Source: Sinorhizobium fredii NGR234 (GTDB lineage: Bacteria > Pseudomonadota > Alphaproteobacteria > Rhizobiales > Rhizobiaceae). Taken from it: a stretch of DNA of 64,000 bases. Positions 19,207-29,927 of the stretch are shown here, in pieces. The stretch lies in contig NC_000914.2 of assembly GCF_000018545.1 (NCBI RefSeq), positions 186,001 through 250,000 of the forward strand, given 5' to 3'. The translations under genes and the position numbers were made by a program. Under the pieces are notes generated by a model that made no database searches, was not told the DNA's origin, and was given only the letters and a program-made list of their open reading frames with translations. Position 1 is the stretch's first letter; every line of letters begins with the position of its first letter.

Positions 19207-20592
19207 TTACAGTCTAATAAGACCGACACGGTCCTCGATGGTGATTCTCGTTCCAAACGGCTCTGACAACCTCTGCAGGCGTTCAAGAATCGAGATTGCC
19301 TGAGGGCGTGGAGCAAGACTAGGGACGCCCCTGTTCGCAAGCCTTTTGGAATAACCGAGCTCGATTGGATAAAGCCGCAGTTCGGCCAGTTGGTTCTCCT
19401 CAAAGCGGCTAACTGCGACGACGCTCTCGTAATACACCGGTTCGGCGAGCGCGCCTATGAACCCTGCAGCCGTAGGGTAACCCATTGTTTCTTCCGCTGC
19501 GGTTACTTCGGCATCGGTGTCCACCTGTGGGTCCTTGTCGTACACATCGTACATGTCCGCCCCAACGGGTGTCCGGAGGTCATCATAAAAGAAGTTCCCC
19601 AGACTATAGAAGATGGGCCGGCGTTTGTAGATTTCGATGCCACGCAGTCGGTGCGGTCCGTGTCCAACGTACGCGTCCGCTCCCGCATCGATTAGCTTGC
19701 GAGCAAGCGCCTGCTCAAAATCGGCCGGCTCTTCGCTCCAATTTCCCGGCTCGTGTGCGTGGTTTGTAAAAATGCAGAAATCGGAATATTGCTTGCCGCG
19801 CCGAACGTTTCTTAAAATATCGGCCAGATCTCGCGTATTAGCCGCATAGGTGTAGCCGACGTCTTTGCCGGTTCTATAGGTCGTTCCTGCGAGCACCAAC
19901 ATTTCGCGATCATCGTGTTTAGGCCCAGGATTGGGCAAGGCATCACGTATCTTTCTTAGGCTCTCAAGCATGTCGGGCTCGACGACGACGCTTCTCTCTA
20001 GACGGAGCGCATTGACTCCAGGCCTGGCTGGTGCCTCGCCCGCTGGATCGCATGCACGCGACATCGGCGTGAATGAGGTGGCGCATGAGAGCAAAGCGAC
20101 GCGACCGCGGGCCGTTTCTAAAAGACGTGCAGCGCTGGCTTGTGCGCGACTTTCACCCACACCGGCGTGGATGATGCCGCTCTCATCGAGGATCCGGCTC
20201 GTCTCACGCATGCCTTCGACGCCCCAGTCCAAGGAATGGTTGTTTGCGCGGCCCATAATATTGAACCCCATCGCCTTCAGATCAGGTCCAATCTCGGGAA
20301 GGCTGACGTGATACGCCCCCCCGTACTCAGCCTGCGGTGTTCCATTGAATGATCTGATGTCGAAGATCAGCGTCTCCATGTTGCCGAAAGTTACGTCTGC
20401 GGCTCGCAGGAGCTCGACGATCTCACTAAAGCCCGGATGGTGCCCGTTCGCCAGGGTTCGCGACACGATAACGTCGCCAACTGCCACCATTGTGAAACCG
20501 TCCACGACGTTCGTCGCCGTCGAACCAGTGATATCGTATTTGCCGTCATTCTCCGCCGAATGACGACCGCTCTCGTGTGAGCACTTCTCCAT
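19207..20592 (-). CDS. CapA-family (poly-gamma-glutamate synthesis type) metallophosphatase-like protein
   Basis: 461-aa protein of the CapA/PgsA family, a calcineurin-like metallophosphatase fold linked in other bacteria to capsule poly-gamma-glutamate. Start MEKCSHESGRHSAEN at 20592 with AAGGAAG upstream. Metal-site motifs in order: VAVGDVIVSR (about residue 37), FGNMET, GRANNHSLDWG, FTNHAHEPG, GHGPHRLRGIE and YSLGNFFYD near residue 340. Unlike PgsA/CapA of Gram-positives it has no N-terminal membrane anchor or clear signal peptide, so it may act in the cytosol. It is the last gene of a probable operon with a D-Ala-D-Ala-ligase-like ATP-grasp gene. The combination suggests formation and trimming of an amide- or peptide-linked product; substrate unknown. 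Confidence 0.85.
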   Translation of the reverse strand: MEKCSHESGRHSAENDGKYDITGSTATNVVDGFTMVAVGDVIVSRTLANGHHPGFSEIVELLRAADVTFGNMETLIFDIRSFNGTPQAEYGGAYHVSLPEIGPDLKAMGFNIMGRANNHSLDWGVEGMRETSRILDESGIIHAGVGESRAQASAARLLETARGRVALLSCATSFTPMSRACDPAGEAPARPGVNALRLERSVVVEPDMLESLRKIRDALPNPGPKHDDREMLVLAGTTYRTGKDVGYTYAANTRDLADILRNVRRGKQYSDFCIFTNHAHEPGNWSEEPADFEQALARKLIDAGADAYVGHGPHRLRGIEIYKRRPIFYSLGNFFYDDLRTPVGADMYDVYDKDPQVDTDAEVTAAEETMGYPTAAGFIGALAEPVYYESVVAVSRFEENQLAELRLYPIELGYSKRLANRGVPSLAPRPQAISILERLQRLSEPFGTRITIEDRVGLIRL

Positions 20593-20627
20593 ATTTCTTC
20601 CTTGGTGTTCTGGGCTAGCTTTTTGAT

Positions 20628-20972
20628 TCAACGACGGGCGAGAATTGTTCCGCCGGGCTGAACGGTTTTTGGCAGTGCAAGAGACGCGAGAGCGCTCGGC
20701 GAAATATGAGCCGCGGCAGCCGGGGCCCGTACGTGGCAAGCCACCGCACGACCATCGGGCATAGGGACGAGTGTGAATCTCTCCATGTTTACAGGTGTAA
20801 TTTGAACATCACGGCAGACACGGTGCTTGCGGTCAGTTTCCGGCATGTTTGTGCGAGCTGCTTGACCGCAGGCCTTGATGGTATTCGCGATCGGAGGCCA
20901 GTCAAACGGACGAGCTCTTTTGCATCGTCTCATCGGTGTTTCCCAAACCGCACCATACCGGTTTGTCGTCAC
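20628..20972 (-). CDS. Hypothetical small protein between ATP-grasp and CapA genes
   Basis: GTG-start ORF of about 114 aa (VTTNRYGAVWETPMRRC to the C-terminus QPGGTILARR) with a GAGGAG ribosome site 8 bases before the GTG. It ends 35 bases before the CapA-like gene and is on the same strand. An internal ATG gives a 52-aa version, MERFTLVPMPDGRAVAC. The C-terminal half is rich in Ala and small residues (APAAAAHISPSALASLAL). No family recognised and no signal peptide. It could be a real small protein, possibly a substrate peptide for the ATP-grasp enzyme, or chance. Confidence 0.35.
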   Translation of the reverse strand: MTTNRYGAVWETPMRRCKRARPFDWPPIANTIKACGQAARTNMPETDRKHRVCRDVQITPVNMERFTLVPMPDGRAVACHVRAPAAAAHISPSALASLALPKTVQPGGTILARR

Positions 20973-20974
20973 AT

Positions 20975-21142
20975 TCACCTCTCCTCGCAAACCCGCACTG
21001 TTCCTACGGCGCGTGTCGTTTTGTGCGCGACCGCGACCGCGGCGACGTTCATGAACTCTTAGCCGTCGACTTCATCCATGCTTTCCGGCTTGATCGGGAC
21101 AAGAGCATCGAGACAAGGGGCATCCGCCGTACCGAGCCGCAT
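20975..21142 (-). other. Two in-frame micro-ORFs between ATP-grasp and CapA genes
   Basis: In one frame: an ORF of 27 codons at 21142-21059 (MRLGTADAPCLDALVP, ending ESMDEVDG) and, after a single stop, one of 25 codons at 21052-20975 (MNVAAVAVAHKTTRAV, ending VCEER). The second stop lies two bases before the GTG of the next small ORF. They may be a single small gene broken by one stop codon, separate peptides, or chance. A plus-strand frame is also open here. Confidence 0.25.
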
Positions 21143-21278
21143 GCAGCTATCATTCCTGTATGACACTCGCTAATGCGTGGATCAGATTGACAGCTGCTGC
21201 GACCGATACGCCTAAACCTTTTTCGGAAATCTGTATCGCAGTTGCCGCCATCTTTGGGCTATGATGACTGAACCACCC

Positions 21279-22289
21279 TCACCCTAGGATGCCGTTTCCG
21301 AAGTACCGCCTATGGGCGACGTCGAGGATGCCATTGATCAAGCTAGAGTAACTGTGTCCGGCAGTCATCGCGGCTAAAACATAAGCGGAGTGAGTACTGA
21401 GTCCCGGCATCGAGTTTATCTCAAGAACAAAGGGCTGGCCGGAACGGTCGAGCCGGAGGTCGACGCGAGCATAATCCCGGCACTGGCAGGCGCGGAAGGT
21501 CGCAACAGAAATATCCCGCAGCAAAGTCGCGAGCTTGCTCTCGATTTTCGCCGGACAGGTCTTTGGCGGCTGCACGGCCGCCAAGTACTTCGCTTCCCAG
21601 GTTAGAAGAGGGGCTTCGTGTTCGCCAAGCTCAAATTCCACCATAGGCAACACCTCGACTTCTTGGTTTCCCAACAGCGCGACGTGGATTTCTCGCCCAT
21701 CGATGTATTCTTCCACAAGCGCATCCTGCGCATACTTCGTGACGATCATTTTCACTGCTTGCTGCAATTGAGCCGGCTCATGTACGAGCTGCAATCCGAA
21801 GCTGTTGTCCTCGTGACGCGGTTTCACCACGACTGGGAATCGGAGATCGTCGGTACTCTCGGTGCCGCGGCGCATAATACTAAAGTTCGGCGTGGGCACG
21901 CCGCTATCGCGCATAAGCGTCTTGCTGATGACCTTATCGTCGGTCAGCCCATGCCCCAGAGGGCTCGATCCGGTGTAGGGGACGCCGGCCATCTCGAGCA
22001 TAGCCGGAACATGGGTGAAACGGTACTCGCCCTGAATTCCCTCGGCCAAGTTGAAGACCATTCCCGAAGTACGGGCTAGCGGATCGGGTGGCATGAACCG
22101 CTCAAGCGTAGTGAGCAGTCCTTTGTCGCCTTCACACAGCAGCGTCTCGTGGCCGCATTCTTGCAGGGCCGCCACCACGCTGTCCGCTATCCGGCCCTGC
22201 GGCCAAGGCTGCGGCGGCTGCGGATAAGGCTGACCGAACCGATTGATTACACCCGTAAAAGCACTGTTACACACGACGGCTATTCGCAT
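21279..22289 (-). CDS. D-alanine-D-alanine ligase-like ATP-grasp enzyme
   Basis: 336-aa ATP-grasp ligase resembling Ddl. It starts MRIAVVCNSAFTGVINRFG, where Ddl has the GG(x)S(x)E substrate loop; the rest fits the fold: VFNLAEGIQGEYRFTHVPAMLEMAGVPYTGSSPLG (FN.aEG..GE motif), PVVVKPRHEDNSFG (ATP lysine and loop), LVEEYIDGREIHVALLG, and the metal site DYARVDLRLDRSGQPFVLEINSMPGLS. It is probably not the housekeeping Ddl: it sits among symbiosis-type accessory genes with a CapA-like partner, and the N-terminal substrate loop is atypical. Expected reaction: ATP-dependent amide bond formation between amino-acid-like substrates. A full-consensus sigma-54 promoter lies 107 bases upstream. Related lineages are used for amino-acid or peptide ligation in natural-product pathways. 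Confidence 0.85.
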   Translation of the reverse strand: MRIAVVCNSAFTGVINRFGQPYPQPPQPWPQGRIADSVVAALQECGHETLLCEGDKGLLTTLERFMPPDPLARTSGMVFNLAEGIQGEYRFTHVPAMLEMAGVPYTGSSPLGHGLTDDKVISKTLMRDSGVPTPNFSIMRRGTESTDDLRFPVVVKPRHEDNSFGLQLVHEPAQLQQAVKMIVTKYAQDALVEEYIDGREIHVALLGNQEVEVLPMVEFELGEHEAPLLTWEAKYLAAVQPPKTCPAKIESKLATLLRDISVATFRACQCRDYARVDLRLDRSGQPFVLEINSMPGLSTHSAYVLAAMTAGHSYSSLINGILDVAHRRYFGNGILG

Positions 22290-22395
22290 GAGCTACTCCT
22301 TGGTTGTCTGGTAACTGTCACTCTCATTTGCTCGAATTTGGTCGCTAATCGAGGGTAACAGTTGGTCTCATCCCACGCGCTTACACGGAGTCCAA

Positions 22396-22412
22396 TGCAA
22401 TCGGCGTGCCAA
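22396..22412 (-). promoter_or_regulatory. Sigma-54 (RpoN) -24/-12 promoter, full consensus
   Basis: On the minus strand the sequence is TTGGCACGCCGATTGCA, matching the consensus YTGGCACG-N4-TTGCW at every fixed position, with the required 12-base step from GG to GC. It points to the ATP-grasp gene, whose start is 107 bases downstream. I did not find a TGT-N10-ACA NifA site in the 150 bases further upstream, so the activator (NifA, DctD or other) is unknown. Confidence 0.8.
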
Positions 22413-22579
22413 CGAATGAGAACAAGGGGAGAAAACTTACGTTTTTTCGCGCCACGCCGACGGAATACCCGCCCTCAGTCTCTGGGGTTTCGCACATGGA
22501 AGTCTCAAACGGACAAAGCTGAACACAAGTGCGAGGGGACGATCTTCATCCTAGGGCACGCCGTCCCTAGCGGGCCAAG
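22413..22579. other. Upstream region of the sigma-54 promoter
   Basis: About 170 bases between the promoter and IS3 debris. No NifA-type upstream activator site is clear; the original enhancer may have been lost or lie beyond the IS insertions. Confidence 0.3.
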
Positions 22580-22735
22580 ACGAAAGGCTAAGGCCAAGAG
22601 ACCGCTTCGCCTTGGAAAGCACCATGCCGCCGTATTTGGCTTTCCAGTTGTAAAGGTTGCTTCTGAAATCCCATGCTGCAGAGGTCGGGCCACCTTCGCG
22701 CCAGCCTTCTGCTCCTTGGGGTCAAGCCGTTGAGG
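22580..22735 (-). pseudogene. IS3-family OrfA remnant
   Basis: Minus-strand fragment with SNLYNWKAKYGGMVLSKAKR, the conserved end of the OrfA helix-turn-helix and start of its leucine zipper, broken by frameshifts and stops. No second ORF remains. Confidence 0.7.
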
Positions 22736-22974
22736 ACCGTGTGCGGGCGGTTCAAGTTATAGGGCGTGACCGATAGCGCACCATTTTCTGGTCAGCGGAT
22801 ATGATCTGGCAGGCCCGCCGCTCCGACAGACCCATGACGGCCTTCAGATGCGCGCCGGCTTCACGCTTGGCGGCAGGCCCTACCATTAATGGGATGGTCC
22901 GCCTTGTCCTCCTGCCGCATTCTGAGGCTGTCAAACCGAAGGAGGTTGCAATACCACAACGCAATCTGCCGCGC

Positions 22975-23578
22975 CCAGCGGCTGTCTACGGAATTGATAT
23001 CGGCAAGAGTATATTCCACGTCGTCGGCCTCGGAGCGATGGCGTGCCAGTCCAGAAGGTTGGTTTCCGACGCGACACGCTGTTACAGTTCTTCGCGCGCG
23101 CAGCACCGGCGATCGTGGGGATGGAATCGTGCGCAGGATCTCGGTGGATTGCCAGGAAGATACAGGCGCTCGGACACAAGGTGCGCTTGATCCCCGCGCA
23201 GTTTGTGAAGCCCTACGTAAAGTCGAACAAAACCGATATCATCGATGCGGAGGCGATCGCTGAGGCAGCCACGCGACCAACGATGCGATTTGCTGCACTC
23301 AAGAGCGAGGAACAAGCCGATCTTCGGGCTTTGCATCGGGTGCGGGGCCAGATGATCGGAACGAGAACGCGTCTGATCAATCAGATGCGAGCCTTCTGCC
23401 TCGAACACGGGGTCGCCCTACGCCAGGGCGCAGGTCTGTTCAAGCTCGACCTGCCACTGGTTCTCGAGGACCAATCAAAACGACCTTTCGTCGGCGATGC
23501 GTAAGCTGCTCGCAGAGCTGTTCACCGATCTGCGCCAATTGGAGAAGCGCATTGGTGACGTCACACGCGAGATTGCGC
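22975..23578 (+). pseudogene. IS110-family transposase, N-terminal part (frameshifted, split by IS21)
   Basis: IS110 (DEDD) transposase remains: GIDIGKSIFHVVGLGA, then after a frameshift APAIVGMESCAGSRW, FVKPYVKSNKTDIIDAEAIAEA, RLINQMRAFCLEHGV, another frameshift near 23470, and LRQLEKRIGDVTREIA up to the IS21 insertion. The 3' part is at 26207-26690. Frameshifts show decay independent of the insertion. Confidence 0.82.
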
Positions 23579-23705
23579 GGCGACAAACAAGGTGAGACTC
23601 AGCGTCAATCAGGATGAGACTCGGCGGTGGGGGTGTGACGAAGGGAGGGCGTAGCCCGACCGGAGTTACACCCCCGCCGCGGCGCAATTTTTAGGCGTCT
23701 CATGA

Positions 23706-26164
<2,459 letters not shown>

Positions 26165-26206
26165 GAGTCTCATCCAGATTGTCGCCGCCGTCTCATCCTG
26201 ATCGCC

Positions 26207-26690
26207 GCGCTATACGAGATCGAGGCGATCGCCAGTCGCGAGGATGTGGCTCGACGGCTCATGACGATCCCCGGGATCGGAGCTTTGGGTGCGACTGCAC
26301 TCCTCGCGGCCATTGGCAACGGTCGGCAAGTCCAAAAAGCCCGCGATCTAGCTGCGTGGCTGGGCCTTTGCCGCGCGAATACTCGACCGGCGGAAAGCAG
26401 AAGCTTCTCGGCATCAGCAAACGAGGAAACCGCTACGTGCGCAAACTGCTCGTACATGGCGCACGATCATGCTTTCGGCATCTCGACCGAACAAGAGATC
26501 GATTGGGGAACTGGCTGGATGGCCTTCAAACTCGGATGCACCCTACAAAGTCGTCGTCGCACTTGCCGCTAAGATGGCCCGGATTGTCTGGGTCGTCCTG
26601 ATCAAGCCTGGAGCGCTCTACGAACGCAGAGACCCTGCCTTCACCTGGCGATCCAAGCTCGATTGCAAGGCTCGGGAATAGTGATGACGA
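26207..26690 (+). pseudogene. IS110-family transposase, C-terminal part (split by IS21)
   Basis: Continues the gene of 22975-23578: LYEIEAIASREDVARRLMTIPGIGALGATALLAAIG is the transposase_20 helix-hairpin-helix, followed by KARDLAAWLGL and, after frame changes, SFRHLDRTRDRLGNWLDGL and KVVVALAAKMARIVWVVL. Non-functional. Confidence 0.8.
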
Positions 26691-26796
26691 AACAGTGGAT
26701 CAACATGCCGTAATACCAACGAGCGCCGTTTCTGACTCTCATGGGATTCCCAAGGTGTCGCGAATCTGAATCCATGCTGCAAACAGGAGGTTTGCG

Positions 26797-27450
26797 ATGG
26801 GTTCGGCGGTTTTGTTGCGTGATGATTTCGACGGAGCTGCTCTTCGACAGCTCGCACGGCAGACGAAGGATGCCAATCAGGCCCGGCGGTTGCTGGCTCT
26901 TGCCGCGATCTATGACGGCGGCCCGCGCTCGGATGCGGCACGGATCGGCAGCGTGACGCTGCAGATTGTGCGGGATTGGGTCCTGCGTTTCAACGCGCGC
27001 GGCCCCGATGGACTGGTGAATGGCAAAGCGCCTGGCGGCCGAGCGAAGTTGAATGCCGCTCAGCGCCAGGCTCTTGCAAAGGTCGTCGAGAGCGGCCCGA
27101 TCCCGGCGATCCACGGTGTTGTCCGTTGGCGGCGCAAGGACCTGGTTCAGTGGATATTCCAGGAATTCCGCATCTCGATGGACGAGACGACGGTCGGCCG
27201 CGAGTTGAAGGCGCTCGGCTTTGCCAAGCTGTCGGCTCGCCCACGCCACTACGCTCAGAACGAGCTGGAAGTAGACGCTTTTAAAAAGACTTCCCCGCCG
27301 CTCTGGCGGAAATCCGAAGCCGGCTCCCGCAAGGCACGGACATCGAACTCTGGTGGGCCGACGAAGCGCGCATAGGCCAGAAGAACAAGATCACGCGCCG
27401 ATGGGCGCGTCGTGGCACCAGACCATCCGCGCCCTTGGATCAGCGCACCA
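26797..27450 (+). pseudogene. IS630 transposase, N-terminal part (split)
   Basis: Starts MGSAVLLRDDFDGAALR with an N-terminal helix-turn-helix (ARRLLALAAIYDGG, RDWVLRFNARGPDGLV). The frame changes near 27280 at GCTTTTAAAAAGAC, a run typical of programmed frameshifting in this family; the second frame continues TDIELWWADEARIGQKNK with the first catalytic Asp up to the IS110-type insertion. The 3' part is at 28848-29255. Confidence 0.83.
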
Positions 27451-28847
27451 TGTTGAGGTGGACGGCTCCCAACGGCATCGAATGTGCCAGAATGAGTTCG
27501 TTGAAGTTCTCAATCGAGGGAAACCGTCCGTGGAACAGATTATCCGAATTGGTATGGATACGTCAAAGAGCGTCTTCCAATTGCATGGTGTGAATGCGGT
27601 TGAGCAGCCAATCCTTCGTAAGAAGCTGTCGCGCCGGGAAATGGTGAAGTTCTTCGAGAAAACACCGCCGACCATTATCGCACTTGAAGCGTGCGGTGGG
27701 TCACATCACTGGGCACGGCTGTTAAGTTCGTTCGGCCATGAAGTAAAGTTGATAGCACCGCAACTGGCCAAGCCGTATGTGAAACGGGGCAAGAACGATG
27801 CCGCGGATGCGGAAGCATTGTGTGAGGCAATGAGCCGCCCGACCATGCGCTTCGTGCCAATGAAAACGGCTGATCAGCAGGCGGCGTTAATGCTGGTCGG
27901 TATGCGAGAGAGACTCATCCGCAATCGGACACAGCTCGCCAATGCCATTCGCGGTTTTGCCATGGAATTTGGCATCGTTGCGGCCAAAGGCATGTGCCGC
28001 ATCGAAGCGCTATTGGAGCGCATTGCCGCTGACCCGTCCCTACCGGAACTGGCGCAGGATCTCTTCGCGCTGCATGGACAGGAATACCGCGAGCTAGCTT
28101 GCCAGATCAAAACGCTCGATGAAAAGTTGATGAAGTTGCATCGTGCTGATGAATGCAGCAAACGCCTGGCCGAGATCCCGGGTGTCGGCCCGATAGGCGC
28201 CTCCCTTCTCTTGATGAAGACACCGGATCCTCGAATGTTTAAATCGGGCCGCGACTTTGCAGCATGGATCGGTCTGACGCCGAAGGACCATTCAACTGCC
28301 GGAAAGGTCAGGCTTGGTGTCATTACCCGGGCTGGCGACGAAATGTTGCGGAGCATCTTGGTGGTTGGCGCGACATCTCTTCTACAGCAAGTCAGAACAG
28401 GCCGCAGCAGGCACGCCTCTGCATGGCTTATGGGGCTGCTGCAGCGGAAAAGGCCAAAGTTGGTTGCCGTAGCGCTCGCCAACAAGCTGGCGCGGATTGC
28501 GTGGAAGCTTATGACGAGCGGCGAGTCATATCGCCAGGCAGAAGGCCAAGCGCAGACATCATAAAAGTTCAGCCACCACGGTGAGCAAAGACAAAATGCT
28601 ACCGTGTGAGCTGATGCTGTGAACTTGCAAGCGAAGAGCAGATGATGCGATCGGACGATCCAAGACGCGTGAAACTCCGTTAGGCCCACTGACCGCTAAA
28701 GGTCGAGACCATGTTAGGAATACGCGTTGCGGAAATCATCTTGGCCAGTGGTCATGTGCGACCACACCAAAAGGCCGCACATATGGAAGCAAGCGATCCG
28801 GTCAAAAATATCTGCAGAAAACACTTGCAAGCGGGAGCCGTCCACAT
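27451..28847 (+). mobile_element. IS110/IS1111-type insertion sequence
   Basis: About 1.4 kb inserted in the IS630 transposase, with subterminal inverted repeats GGTGGACGGCTCCC (27457) and GGGAGCCGTCCAC (28833), as found in the IS1111 subgroup. The boundary is approximate because no clear target duplication exists, which is normal for IS110. Confidence 0.75.
27530..28564 (+). CDS. IS110-family transposase (DEDD)
   Basis: 344-aa transposase beginning at GTG (VEQIIRIGMDTSKSVFQ) with GAGGGA upstream. N-terminal RuvC-like DEDD domain: GMDTSK, IIALEACGGSHHWARLL, AKPYVKRGKNDAADAEALCEA. C-terminal transposase_20 domain: AEIPGVGPIGASLLLM, FAAWIGLTPKDHSTAGK and a catalytic Ser region near VGATSLL. 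Intact, so possibly active. Confidence 0.93.
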   Translation: MEQIIRIGMDTSKSVFQLHGVNAVEQPILRKKLSRREMVKFFEKTPPTIIALEACGGSHHWARLLSSFGHEVKLIAPQLAKPYVKRGKNDAADAEALCEAMSRPTMRFVPMKTADQQAALMLVGMRERLIRNRTQLANAIRGFAMEFGIVAAKGMCRIEALLERIAADPSLPELAQDLFALHGQEYRELACQIKTLDEKLMKLHRADECSKRLAEIPGVGPIGASLLLMKTPDPRMFKSGRDFAAWIGLTPKDHSTAGKVRLGVITRAGDEMLRSILVVGATSLLQQVRTGRSRHASAWLMGLLQRKRPKLVAVALANKLARIAWKLMTSGESYRQAEGQAQTS

Positions 28848-29255
28848 ATGTGGGCCTACATCTTCGGGGCCGTCTGCCCGCGGAAGGGAAAGGGCGCGGG
28901 CCTGGTCCTGCCCTATTGCGATACCGAGGCCATGCAGGAGCACCTCGCCGAGATCGGCCGGAGCGTCGATGACGGCGCCCATGCGGTGCTCATCCTCGAT
29001 CAGGCCGGATGGCACGTGACGCCGAAACTGAAGGTGCCGGACAACATCACCTTGATGTTCCTGCCGCCGCGCTCACCGGAACTCAACCCAGTCGAAAACG
29101 TCTGGCAGTTCATGCGCGACAACTGGCTCTCCAACCGTATCTTCAAGGACTACGACGACATCGTCACCCATTGCTGCGCCGCATGGAACAAGCTCGTCGA
29201 CCAGCCGTGGAAGATCATGTCCATCGGACTCCGCGAATGGGCGCATCGGTCATGA
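28848..29255 (+). pseudogene. IS630 transposase, C-terminal part (split)
   Basis: Continues the IS630 transposase: YIFGAVCPRKGKGAGLVLP, HAVLILDQAGWHVTPK with the second Asp, and FLPPRSPELNPVENVWQFM with the catalytic Glu, ending near the right inverted repeat. In frame, undamaged apart from the split. Confidence 0.87.
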
Positions 29256-29271
29256 TCACCGCTCGTTGGTA

Positions 29272-29912
29272 TAAGTCCTGTTCAAAAAAGCGGGCTTCGT
29301 GCCCGAACCATTTATTGGGAACGGCATGTGCGGATCTCATGGCCTGGCTGCAACCGCAGCCCACTCGCGAGAGGCCCGGATACATTTATGCAACTGGAAT
29401 TGTCATTCACGATGTCGCGTACCCTTGCACGGACGAGGCGGACCATACATTTTTTGCAAGAAGCTCGCGGAGTGCGGCGGCATCCAGCATCTGCTCGGCC
29501 AGCAGCTTCTTCAGCTTGGCATTCTCCTCTTCGAGCGCCTTCAGACGCTTCGCCTCGGAGACCTACATGCCGCCATACTCTGTGTGCCACTTGTAGAAGG
29601 TCGCGTCGGTGACACCGTATTTGCGGCACAGCTCGACGGCCGACAAACCAGCCTGGTGCTCCTGCAAAATGCCGATGATCTGCTCGTCGAAACGGGATCG
29701 CTGCGTTCTCTGTCTCCATCTTCGGAGAACAGACCAACCTCGAACCCGGGACATTCCAGGGGGCAGGTCAACGTCTCGGCAATCAGGCGGTCCTTCTCCT
29801 CGTCCGGCCGGTCCCGCGGCTTGCGTCGCGCCCGCACCGGCGCCGCCGTCAAAAGCTCGAATGTTCGCGGCTGACTGACACTGTCGCTCATAGGATTCTC
29901 CGCATGACTCAT
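29272..29912 (-). pseudogene. IS66 TnpA N-terminus fused to IS3 OrfA remnant
   Basis: Minus-strand debris. From 29912: MSDSVSQPRTFELLTAAPV and RARRKPRDRPDEEKDRLIAE, the N-terminus of an IS66 TnpA like the one at 43424. Then, in another frame, SRFDEQIIGILQEHQAGLS and CRKYGVTDATFYKW, the OrfA helix-turn-helix of an IS3 element, with a stop and its leucine-zipper part down to about 29450. The stretch 29272-29450 is not recognised. Confidence 0.75.
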
Positions 29913-29927
29913 GCAGAAAATTCAAGA

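Larger units (their letters stand above)
26716..29269 (+). mobile_element. IS630-family element interrupted by an IS110-type element
   Basis: The ends are CCAACGAGCG and CGCTCGTTGG, each flanked by TA (26714-26715 and 29270-29271), the IS630 target. Without the 1.4-kb insertion at 27451-28847 the element would be about 1.16 kb, normal for IS630. Confidence 0.82.

Noticed and set aside
20936..21163. Plus-strand 75-codon frame between ATP-grasp and CapA genes
   Set aside because: Opposes the operon, has no ribosome site or family match; noted only because it competes with the minus-strand micro-ORFs.
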